Below are positions 31,901 through 39,422 of a stretch of DNA of 64,000 bases, piece by piece. Each line of letters begins with the position of its first letter. Within the stretch, counting starts at the first letter, position 1. The stretch lies in the NCBI GenBank assembly GCA_002412765.1, contig DHVR01000061.1:248001-312000 (forward strand). Direction: 5' to 3'. Source of the DNA: Leptolinea sp. UBA5203 (GTDB lineage Bacteria > Chloroflexota > Anaerolineae > Anaerolineales > Anaerolineaceae). The position numbers and the translations under genes were made by a program. The notes beneath the pieces were generated by a model. The model saw only the letters and a list, made by a program, of their open reading frames with translations. It had not been told where the DNA came from and ran no database searches.

Positions 31901-33969
31901 CAAACGAAACCAGAAAAGGGAAACTATCTCCTACCCGAATGAAACTTTTATTATGGGTCATGGGATCTGTATTCGTTTTTTTTATGGCACGGTTGGTTAG
32001 TTTACAGATCATCCAAGGGGCTGATTATTTGGCTCAGGCCGAAGAAAACAGGATCAGTAATATCAGTGTATCCACCCAGCGCGGTGTGATTTATGACCGC
32101 AATGGGTATGTGCTGGCCCGGAATATTCCTTCTTTTAATGTGGCAATCACGCCGGCAGATTTGCCCGAAGACGAGGCAGCTATTCAGGAAATTTATCGGC
32201 AGCTTTCCGAAGTAATTGAACTGCCTGTCAATCAAGGAGATCTTGAGGATGAAACGGCAATCAAGACGTTTAAACCCTGTGATAACCTTTTTGGTATCGA
32301 AGAAATTGTTTATATTGCTGATACAAACTGGCCCTTCAGACCAACCGCCATCGTATGCAATGTTCCCAGAGATATGGCACTCGTTGTGATGGAGAAGGCC
32401 AACGATTGGCCCGGAGTCACTGTAGAAGTTGAACCTGTAAGGGACTATCCAACAGGATGGCTCACATCAGAGGTGATAGGTTTTCTTGGGCCTATTACTG
32501 AAGAGGTGAAAGATCAATATGAAGATGCGGGATTTTCCGTTGGAACCGATAAAATTGGTTTTTCTGGTGTTGAATTCACGATGAATGATCAATTAATGGG
32601 TAAAAACGGCACCCGGGTTGTGGAAGTGGACGTTGGCGGCGGGGTGGTGCGTGATCTGGAACCCCCTGTGGACCCTGTGCCCGGAAACAATGTAAAGTTA
32701 ACCATTGATACCCGCTTGCAGGTCGCAACGAAGTATGCCTTAACCAATGAGATGAGAGGTTGGAACGCTTACTTAAATGAAGATAGGATGACAGTGGCTG
32801 TTGTGATCGCCATGAACCCGAAAACCGGCGAGATCTTATCACTGGTATCCCAACCGACCTATGAAAATAATCGCATGGCACGCTTTATACCGGCTTACTA
32901 TTATGAACAATTGTTACAGGATGAAAAGAGGCCTCTCTTTAACCATGCCATCTCCGGAGAACATCCTCCGGGATCAGTGTATAAATTAGCGGCTTCTATT
33001 GGGGCCCTAAACGAGGGTGTTGTAACCCTGAATCAGACCCTGGAATGCCCGGATGAAGGATTTATTAATGTTATTCAAAAATACAGTGAGAATGAAGCGG
33101 GGGTTCCCATTGATTATGTGTGTTGGTTAAAAACCTCCGGTCACGGGATGGTCGATTGGCGCCATGCGATTGCCTATTCCTGCGATGTTTATTTTTATAA
33201 AATTTCTGGCGGGTTTGAAGATGAGGTTCCTGTTGGGCTGGGTGTGTACCGCATGAAGGAATATGCGGAAGCCCTGGGGTATGGCAAAGCGACCGGCATT
33301 GAACTCCCCGGAGAATCAACGGGTTTGGTGCCTGACCCTCAGTGGAAACGAATCAATGCAGGTGAGAACTGGGCTACTGGTGATACCTACATTGCGTCTA
33401 TGGGCCAGGGATATGTTTTATCCACTCCGTTGCAAGTACTGGTTTCGTTTGCTACCCTGGCTAACGATGGAAAGATGATGCAGCCGACCTTAATTCGGGA
33501 GATTTTGGATTCTGAAGGCAATGTTATTAAACCATTCACGCCCGTTCTAAAGCAGGATATTACGGTTGATCCTGTGATCGAAGTGTTTGATGCAAATGGT
33601 CAGCCTACCGGTGAAACCAAGACGGTTGATCCTGAGGTGATTGCCATGGCCAAAGAAGGCATGCGCATGGTTGTAGAACCGGGTGGTACTGTTCATAAAG
33701 AGTTTGCAGCGTTTGATCAAGTGGTACAGACTGCAGGAAAAACCGGTACAGCAGAATATTGCGACGATATCGCCAATGAAAAGAACTTATGCCAACGCGG
33801 CAGTTGGCCAACCCATGCCTGGTATGTAGGGTACGCTCCCTATGATGACCCTGAAATTGTTGTATTGGCTTTTGTTTATAATGGCGGTGAAGGGTCCAGT
33901 GTGGCGGGTCCCATAGTTCGTAAGGTCATGGAAGCCTATTTTGAATTGAAAGAGATTGATAATCAATAG
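31897..33969 (+). CDS. mrdA: Penicillin-binding protein 2 (elongation transpeptidase)
   Basis: A 690-residue class B PBP. It has a single TM anchor (about residues 16-38), a PBP dimerisation/pedestal domain (about 50-260, with TQRGVIYDRNG near 65), and a transpeptidase domain with S-x-x-K at Ser360 (PGSVYKLAAS), an S-x-D motif (YSCDVYFYK) and a KTG motif (AGKTGTAEY) near 613. The second motif reads S-C-D where most class B PBPs have S-x-N; the same S-x-D form is known from PBP2. It crosslinks peptidoglycan during elongation, with RodA as the glycan polymerase partner. Confidence 0.93.
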   Translation: MTNETRKGKLSPTRMKLLLWVMGSVFVFFMARLVSLQIIQGADYLAQAEENRISNISVSTQRGVIYDRNGYVLARNIPSFNVAITPADLPEDEAAIQEIYRQLSEVIELPVNQGDLEDETAIKTFKPCDNLFGIEEIVYIADTNWPFRPTAIVCNVPRDMALVVMEKANDWPGVTVEVEPVRDYPTGWLTSEVIGFLGPITEEVKDQYEDAGFSVGTDKIGFSGVEFTMNDQLMGKNGTRVVEVDVGGGVVRDLEPPVDPVPGNNVKLTIDTRLQVATKYALTNEMRGWNAYLNEDRMTVAVVIAMNPKTGEILSLVSQPTYENNRMARFIPAYYYEQLLQDEKRPLFNHAISGEHPPGSVYKLAASIGALNEGVVTLNQTLECPDEGFINVIQKYSENEAGVPIDYVCWLKTSGHGMVDWRHAIAYSCDVYFYKISGGFEDEVPVGLGVYRMKEYAEALGYGKATGIELPGESTGLVPDPQWKRINAGENWATGDTYIASMGQGYVLSTPLQVLVSFATLANDGKMMQPTLIREILDSEGNVIKPFTPVLKQDITVDPVIEVFDANGQPTGETKTVDPEVIAMAKEGMRMVVEPGGTVHKEFAAFDQVVQTAGKTGTAEYCDDIANEKNLCQRGSWPTHAWYVGYAPYDDPEIVVLAFVYNGGEGSSVAGPIVRKVMEAYFELKEIDNQ

Positions 33970-33992
33970 TCCGAATCCTGAGGCTGTTAATT

Positions 33993-34020
33993 TGATATAA
34001 TTCTTTGATATTGATTTAAT
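33993..34020 (+). promoter_or_regulatory. Putative internal promoter before minC
   Basis: TTGATA (33993-33998), a 16-nt spacer and TTTAAT (34015-34020), each differing from consensus at one position, 22 nt before the minC start. It would let minCDE-rodA be transcribed apart from mre genes. Confidence 0.45.
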
Positions 34021-34042
34021 CCTAGAACCAGTTTGGCGGAAA

Positions 34043-34714
34043 ATGGACCAATCGGATATTCAACTTAAGGGCATTAAAGAAGGCATTCTGGTGACCGTTC
34101 GTGCCAAAGATTGGCAGAACGGAATAGAAGCATTAAATCAGAAGATTGGGGAGCAAAAAGCCTTTTTTCAGGGAGCAAAAATTGCCCTGGATATCGGCGA
34201 AATATTGGTTTCTGCGTCTCAATTGGGAAGATTAAGGGATGAGTTATCTGAACAAGGCATCACCTTATGGGCTTTACTGACAACTTGTGACAGATCCATT
34301 GATAATGCAAAATCTTTGGGACTGGATACCAGTTTGCCCAAACCGTCTGCCGGAACGAATCGCAAGACAGAACCGGTAATTCCGGATGGTGAATCTGCTG
34401 TTTTTGTACAAAAAACATTGCGCTCTGGGTCAAAAATCACCTATGAAGGGCATGTCGTCGTATTAGGAGATGTAAATCCTGGAGCCGAAATTATTGCAAC
34501 AGGGAATGTCTTGATTTGGGGCAAACTACGCGGCACAGTGCATGCTGGGGCTTTAGGGAATAAGGAAGCATGCGTTTGTGCCATGGATCTAAATCCCACC
34601 CAATTAAGAATTGCCGATTTTATCTCCATCCCGCCAAAAAGAAAAGGCAAACCTCAACCGGAAATTGCAACGGTTGATGGCGAACAAATCATTGCAAAAC
34701 CTTGGAAAGCATAA
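34043..34714 (+). CDS. minC: Septum site-determining protein MinC
   Basis: A 223-residue FtsZ inhibitor. The N-terminal domain (about 1-100) is followed by a variable linker and a C-terminal beta-helix (about 125-215) with the family pattern VVLGDVNPGAEIIATGNVLIWG and a G-x-V-H-A-G turn. It binds MinD through the C-terminal domain and blocks Z-ring assembly near the poles. It is followed after 11 nt by minD. Confidence 0.92.
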   Translation: MDQSDIQLKGIKEGILVTVRAKDWQNGIEALNQKIGEQKAFFQGAKIALDIGEILVSASQLGRLRDELSEQGITLWALLTTCDRSIDNAKSLGLDTSLPKPSAGTNRKTEPVIPDGESAVFVQKTLRSGSKITYEGHVVVLGDVNPGAEIIATGNVLIWGKLRGTVHAGALGNKEACVCAMDLNPTQLRIADFISIPPKRKGKPQPEIATVDGEQIIAKPWKA

Positions 34715-34725
34715 CAGGAGAATTT

Positions 34726-35529
34726 ATGTCAGCAAAAGTAGTCACCATTACATCCGGTAAGGGTGGTGTGGGAAAAACAACAACCACAGCAAATCTTGCT
34801 GTAGCCTTGGCTGAACAGGGTCAGAAAGTCGTCTGCATTGACGGAGATATTGGTTTACGGAATTTAGACGTTGTCCTGGGTTTAGAGAATCGTATCGTAT
34901 ATGATATTGTGGATGTGGTTGAAGGCCGCTGCCGCTTGAAACAAGCCATGATTCGGGATAAACGGAACACGGATTTGTATTTGATTCCGACTGCCCAAAC
35001 GCGTGATAAATCGGCCTTAAGTCCCAGCGATATGAAGCAGATTTGTGATGAGCTGCGACCGGAATTTGATTGGATTTTGATTGATTCACCCGCCGGCATA
35101 GAACGCGGATTCCGCAATGCCATAGCCCCGGCAGACATTGTTATTGTGGTTACCAATCCGGAAGTTTCGGCAGTTCGGGATGCAGATCGCATTATTGGAT
35201 TGATTGAGGCGGAAGGCAAAGGCCCAGCGCGGTTGATTATTAATCGAATCAATATGGATTTGGTCAAGCGTGGGGATATGCTGGACTCCGTGGATGTGCA
35301 GGAATTACTCGCCATTAAGATTATTGGCATCATTCCTGAAGATGAAAACGTCATCATCAGTACTAATCGAGGTCAGCCTATTGCCCTGGATAAAAAATCC
35401 AAGGTGGGTCAGACTTTCACGAATATCAGTAAACGATTAATGGGGCAGGAAGTACCTTATATGTCCTTGAATGGAAAAGATGATCTTTTAGGAAAATTAA
35501 GTAAAATGTTCAAACCAGGAGGGGACTAA
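34726..35529 (+). CDS. minD: Septum site-determining ATPase MinD
   Basis: A 267-residue ATPase with deviant Walker A GKGGVGKTTTTANLA (residues about 10-24), Walker A' DGDIGLRNLDVVLGLENRIV, and Walker B WILIDSPAGIE near 120. A C-terminal amphipathic membrane-targeting helix (DLLGKLSKMFKPG) is present. The ATG at 34726 is chosen because AGGAGA lies at proper distance; the frame upstream overlaps minC. It recruits MinC and is released by MinE. Confidence 0.95.
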   Translation: MSAKVVTITSGKGGVGKTTTTANLAVALAEQGQKVVCIDGDIGLRNLDVVLGLENRIVYDIVDVVEGRCRLKQAMIRDKRNTDLYLIPTAQTRDKSALSPSDMKQICDELRPEFDWILIDSPAGIERGFRNAIAPADIVIVVTNPEVSAVRDADRIIGLIEAEGKGPARLIINRINMDLVKRGDMLDSVDVQELLAIKIIGIIPEDENVIISTNRGQPIALDKKSKVGQTFTNISKRLMGQEVPYMSLNGKDDLLGKLSKMFKPGGD

Positions 35530-35532
35530 GCC

Positions 35533-35799
35533 ATGGATAAATTTCTTGAAAGTCTTTCTGGTAATCGAAAAAGCGCGCGATTAGCAAAAGATCGATTGAA
35601 GTTGGTGCTGATTCATGACCGGATCAACCTTTCACCCAAACTTGTGGATGAAATGAAGGATGAGATCGTTAATGTAATATCGCGTTATATCCAAATTGAT
35701 CCCTCTTTGGTCCAAATTACCGTATCACAAGATGGTAGAGAGCAACGGCTGGTTGCAGATATTCCCCTTATCTCTCAGCAGAAGAATAGAATTGGATAA
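35533..35799 (+). CDS. minE: Cell division topological specificity factor MinE
   Basis: An 88-residue MinE. The anti-MinCD region SARLAKDRLKLVLIHDR (about 14-30) is followed by the dimerisation domain (I-x-x-V-I-S-R-Y-I-Q-I and a late strand pair). It stimulates MinD ATPase and drives Min oscillation. It lies 3 nt after minD and 8 nt before rodA. The presence of MinE, not DivIVA/MinJ, indicates a dynamic Min system. Confidence 0.92.
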   Translation: MDKFLESLSGNRKSARLAKDRLKLVLIHDRINLSPKLVDEMKDEIVNVISRYIQIDPSLVQITVSQDGREQRLVADIPLISQQKNRIG

Positions 35800-35807
35800 A
35801 ACCCTTC

Positions 35808-36905
35808 ATGCGTAGAGAGTTTTGGCGACACTTCGATTTCTTATTGATGGGAACAGTCGTTTTCTTATGTATATTCGGTATTATTCTCATTCGATCGGCT
35901 GTCGCCGGGAATGAAGATCTTGCTGATTATTATGTAAGGCAGGCTGTTTTTGTTGGTATTGGATTGGCCATTATCATGATTACGGCTGTCATCGATTACC
36001 ATTACTGGCAGGCCCTCTCGGTTTTCATGTATGTTTTTGTTATCGGGTTTCTCCTGGTCATCTATGTTATGGGACAGGCCAGTTTTGGGGCTCAACGTTG
36101 GTTGGAGTTGGGTTTGATTGCTGTCCAGCCCTCTGAACTTGCAAAGATTGTCATAATTCTGGTGCTGGCACATTATTTCTCAAAAAATACACGGAAGGAT
36201 CGAATTTGGGTATGGATCGGCGGTAGCCTGATCCTATCGATTGGGATTGTCAGTTTGGTGATTATTCAGCCAAATCTGAGTATTTCTATTGTGCTGATGG
36301 TCATCTGGTTCGCCATGTTATGGATTAATGGCTTGCCCACCAAATATATATTCATTTTTATGGTTATTGGATTGGTTATGGCGGCGGTGGTTTTTCCATT
36401 TCTGGAAGATTATCAGAAGCTGCGTGTGCTTACCTTTTTATACCCAGACCCCAATGCCCGGCATGGCAACAACTATAATATTGAGCAGGCCTTGATTACG
36501 ATTGGTTCCGGGGGATGGTTTGGTCAGGGATATGACCATGCGACTCAGGTTCAATTGCGCTTTCAAAAAGTACGCCATACTGATTACATCTTTTCTGTCA
36601 TGGCGGCTGAGTTTGGTTTTGTGGGTACTTTTATCATCACCTTCCTGATCTTTTTTGTAATTTACCGAATTTTCAAAGCAGCTCAAAATGCCGGGGATTT
36701 ATATGGCAGCTTAATTTGTTATGGATTTGGGATATTAATGCTGTTCCAAACTATGGTCAATATTGGGGTGAACTTAAATTTAATTCCTGTTACAGGCTTA
36801 ACCCTGCCGTTTGTCAGTTATGGCGGCAGTTCCTTGACGACCCTTTCCATTGGGGTTGGATTAGTTCAGAGTGTTATTATGCGTAGTAAGTTATATGATT
36901 CATAA
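35808..36905 (+). CDS. rodA: Peptidoglycan polymerase RodA
   Basis: A 365-residue SEDS glycosyltransferase with about ten TM helices. Conserved landmarks: GAQRWLELGLIAVQPSELAK near residue 86-105 and the C-terminal TGLTLPFVSYGGSSL near 325-340. The central WFGQGYDHATQVQLRF region also fits the family. It polymerises glycan strands for elongation with PBP2, encoded three genes upstream. FtsW is the alternative; the neighbourhood (mre/PBP2) favours RodA. Confidence 0.92.
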   Translation: MRREFWRHFDFLLMGTVVFLCIFGIILIRSAVAGNEDLADYYVRQAVFVGIGLAIIMITAVIDYHYWQALSVFMYVFVIGFLLVIYVMGQASFGAQRWLELGLIAVQPSELAKIVIILVLAHYFSKNTRKDRIWVWIGGSLILSIGIVSLVIIQPNLSISIVLMVIWFAMLWINGLPTKYIFIFMVIGLVMAAVVFPFLEDYQKLRVLTFLYPDPNARHGNNYNIEQALITIGSGGWFGQGYDHATQVQLRFQKVRHTDYIFSVMAAEFGFVGTFIITFLIFFVIYRIFKAAQNAGDLYGSLICYGFGILMLFQTMVNIGVNLNLIPVTGLTLPFVSYGGSSLTTLSIGVGLVQSVIMRSKLYDS

Positions 36906-36922
36906 AGGATTGGAGAATAATA

Positions 36923-38413
36923 GTGACAACAATGGAACCTGTTCGCGTACGCTTCGCACCCTCACCAACCGGTAGAGTGCATTTGGGCTCAGCCCGTACT
37001 GCTTTATATGATTACCTCATCGCCCGGAAAACCGGGGGACAATTTATTCTACGAATTGAAGACACGGATCGCAAGCGTTTTGTGGAAGGGGCTGAGGATG
37101 AATTAATTCAAGGCTTGAAATGGCTTGGAATCCAATGGGATGAAGGTCCGGATGTTGGCGGCCCTTACGGTCCGTATCGGCAGTCCGAGCGAAAAGAGAT
37201 TTATCTGGAACATGCCGAAAAATTAATAGAAAGCGGCAAAGCTTATTATTGCTTTTGCAGTCCTACACGGCTTTCCGAAATCCGTGAGCAGCAGCAATTA
37301 AACAAAGAAAATCCGCATTATGATGGATTTTGCAGAGATCTTCCTCTGGCAGAGGCCAAAGCGCGTGTCGCCAATGGGGAGAGCCATGTCATTCGCTTTA
37401 AGACGCCCCACGACGGTGCAACCGTTGTCCATGACTTGCTGCGTGGCGAGATTTCCATTGACAACAAGCAACTGGATGATTCGATCCTTGTAAAGTCTGA
37501 TGGCTGGGCTTTATATCATTTGGCCGCAATGGTGGATGACCATTTGATGAAGATTACGCATGTCATTCGCGGATCGGAATGGCTGCCGACTTTTCCTATC
37601 CATAGTATGTTATACCGCGCCTTTGGCTGGCAGGAACCGATTTGGGTGCATCTCTCAGTCTTTTTGAAACCCAGCGGTAAAGGAAAAATGAGCAAACGGG
37701 AAGCCGCTGAATTAAATCTAACCGGACACTCCATTTTTCTAAAAGATATGGAGGAGTTGGGGTATCTTCCAGACGGCATCAACAATTGGATTGCTTTGAT
37801 GGGTTGGAGTCTGGATGACCATACCGAATACTTTTCCATGCAGGATTTGATTCAGGCTTTTGATATCAACCGCTTGAATCCATCCCCGGCAGCGATTAAT
37901 TTTTCAAAACTGGATCATTTCAATGGCCTGCATATTCGCAATTTACCGTTGGATGAATTGGCAGAGCGTTTACTGCCGTATTTCAAGAGTGCCGGATTGA
38001 ATGCAGATTTGGAGACGATTAAAAAGATTGCTCCCATCATACAGGAACGGCTGGTCACGCTGGATGAGTGTGTGGAGAAGGCAGGTTTCTTCTTCCATGC
38101 TGATATTCAATACGAATCGGATCAATTGGTTGGCAAAGGACTAACTGCAGAACAATCACTGGCTATTCTTACGGACTGTGAGACGATTCTGAATGGACTG
38201 GAAAACATAAGTCCTTTGACGGCGGAGGACCCTCTGCGTGAGTATGTGGAGGGGAGTGGTTATAAACCGGGACAGGTGTTTGGTATCTTGCGCGTAGCCG
38301 TTACCGGGCAAGTAGTCAGCCCGCCGTTGTTTGAAAGTATGGAAATCATCGGCAGAAAATTGGTGATGGAACGGATTGAGGCTGCGAAAAAATTCTTGCA
38401 GGAATTAGTCTAA
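36923..38413 (+). CDS. gltX: Glutamyl-tRNA synthetase
   Basis: A 496-residue class I synthetase. The HIGH-type motif appears as FAPSPTGRVHLGSARTALY near residue 11-29, and KMSKR as SGKGKMSKREAAE near residue 255. A C-terminal anticodon-binding helical domain follows from about 330. The GTG at 36923 has GGAG with a good spacer; an internal ATG nine bases later is the alternative. A tRNA-Gln gene lies 70 nt downstream. In bacteria lacking GlnRS this enzyme also charges tRNA-Gln with glutamate for later amidation, so the pairing is suggestive. Confidence 0.93.
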   Translation: MTTMEPVRVRFAPSPTGRVHLGSARTALYDYLIARKTGGQFILRIEDTDRKRFVEGAEDELIQGLKWLGIQWDEGPDVGGPYGPYRQSERKEIYLEHAEKLIESGKAYYCFCSPTRLSEIREQQQLNKENPHYDGFCRDLPLAEAKARVANGESHVIRFKTPHDGATVVHDLLRGEISIDNKQLDDSILVKSDGWALYHLAAMVDDHLMKITHVIRGSEWLPTFPIHSMLYRAFGWQEPIWVHLSVFLKPSGKGKMSKREAAELNLTGHSIFLKDMEELGYLPDGINNWIALMGWSLDDHTEYFSMQDLIQAFDINRLNPSPAAINFSKLDHFNGLHIRNLPLDELAERLLPYFKSAGLNADLETIKKIAPIIQERLVTLDECVEKAGFFFHADIQYESDQLVGKGLTAEQSLAILTDCETILNGLENISPLTAEDPLREYVEGSGYKPGQVFGILRVAVTGQVVSPPLFESMEIIGRKLVMERIEAAKKFLQELV

Positions 38414-38443
38414 GTTGGTTTGTTAAAAAGGGTTTCTGGAACC

Positions 38444-38472
38444 TAGACGGAATTTCTGGCTGATGGTAAAAT
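38444..38472 (+). promoter_or_regulatory. Putative promoter of tRNA-Gln
   Basis: TAGACG (38444-38449), 17-nt spacer, TAAAAT (38467-38472), ending 11 nt before the tRNA. Confidence 0.55.
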
Positions 38473-38483
38473 GTATTCCGTGG

Positions 38484-38554
38484 TGGGGGTTCGTCTAATG
38501 GCAGGACAGCGGACTCTGAATCCGTATGTATAGGTTCGACTCCTTTACCCCCAG
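38484..38554 (+). tRNA. tRNA-Gln (CTG)
   Basis: Acceptor TGGGGGT/ACCCCCA, anticodon stem GCGGA/TCCGT with loop CTCTGAA (anticodon CTG), T-loop TTCGACT, discriminator G73. CCA is not encoded (CTA follows). Confidence 0.93.
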
Positions 38555-38558
38555 CTAC

Positions 38559-38587
38559 AAAAAGCATCTGGAAACAGATGCTTTTTT
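38559..38587 (+). terminator. Terminator after tRNA-Gln
   Basis: AAAAGCATCTG, GAAA tetraloop, CAGATGCTTTT and a T-run: a long perfect stem just after the tRNA. Confidence 0.9.
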
Positions 38588-38591
38588 GGTT

Positions 38592-38620
38592 AAAAAAACA
38601 CCGGGCGATTGCCCAGTGTT
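38592..38620 (-). terminator. Terminator of the small acidic protein gene
   Basis: On the minus strand AACACTGGGC, loop AATC, GCCCGGTGTT and a T-run, 32 nt past the stop at 38652. It backs onto the opposing tRNA-Gln terminator. Confidence 0.8.
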
Positions 38621-38651
38621 TTACGATCATTATTACGAAGATTGAAAGGAC

Positions 38652-38879
38652 TTAAAACTCGTCTTCCTCGTCATCAACCCATAATTCATCATCTTCTTCT
38701 TCAACTTCGTCCCATTCTTCGAGATCATCTTCCTGATCCCAATCCTCATCATCTTCAGCAATTACACTTGGGGAAAACGTTAAACAACCAGTATCCGGAT
38801 CAATCTCAACGGCTGCTGCACTGCAATAACCGTCGTCAATAAATGCGCAATCAATATAGTGACATTTAATTCTTGGCAT
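38652..38879 (-). CDS. Small Cys-rich protein with acidic tail (DUF1540-like)
   Basis: A 75-residue protein. The first half has four cysteines spaced as C-x4-C-x7-C-x11-C (Cys6, 11, 19, 31), reminiscent of DUF1540 metal-binding-like proteins (CHYIDC, GYCSAAAV, TGCLTFS). The second half (about 42-75) is almost entirely Asp/Glu with a few Trp. A strong RBS (AGGAGG) precedes the ATG, implying high expression. It lies 16 nt downstream of the VKOR-like gene and shares its transcript. Function unknown; metal binding is inference. Confidence 0.75.
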   Translation of the reverse strand: MPRIKCHYIDCAFIDDGYCSAAAVEIDPDTGCLTFSPSVIAEDDEDWDQEDDLEEWDEVEEEDDELWVDDEEDEF

Positions 38880-38895
38880 TATTTCCTCCTCTCTC

Positions 38896-39330
38896 TTACA
38901 TTGTTTCTTTTAAGCGAAAAATATAAATAATAAATAAAGCGGTCATCAGTATTGCGGATATCACACAAAAGGGACAAATGGCGTGAATAACAAAGATCTC
39001 TAAATAGGTGAGATAAAGGCTGAATAAGAATCCAGCACATGTAATACCGAAACCAAGTTGAATCAGGATGTTTCGTAGATTGGGTTGTTTCAACTCCAGA
39101 AAGAGGAGCAGCATCAAGGCGATATATGCCAGTGCACCAAGGATGGAAACGGGTATACCGTAAATGGAAGAGTAGGAACTTATATTTACGGACCAACAAT
39201 CGCCAATGCCCGGAAGGCACATTTCTGGTTTACTCAGGAATTTTATTAATGCAAGGTAAATTGCATCAATCAGGCCTAATATGGAAAGGACAAGGATCAG
39301 TTTTTTTGTTTGTTTGTTTGTTTTATTCAT
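38896..39330 (-). CDS. Vitamin K epoxide reductase (VKOR) family protein
   Basis: A 144-residue membrane protein with four TM helices. It has the VKOR loop cysteines (CLPGIGDCWSVNIS), the conserved Ser/Tyr segment SSIYGIPVSILGALAY, and the active-site CPFC in HAICPFCVISAI near residue 113. Bacterial VKORs reoxidise a disulfide-forming thioredoxin-like partner with quinone as acceptor. No thioredoxin domain is fused here. The start is the ATG at 39330; an in-frame upstream start at 39369 would add 13 unlikely residues. Confidence 0.88.
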   Translation of the reverse strand: MNKTNKQTKKLILVLSILGLIDAIYLALIKFLSKPEMCLPGIGDCWSVNISSYSSIYGIPVSILGALAYIALMLLLFLELKQPNLRNILIQLGFGITCAGFLFSLYLTYLEIFVIHAICPFCVISAILMTALFIIYIFRLKETM

Positions 39331-39422
39331 AGTTGTCTCATAATTGGTTCTTTCACTCAACAAGAGCACATTTTACCCTATTGAACCAGATCCGTAAAGT
39401 TAATCCTGTGTCAAATAGAATC

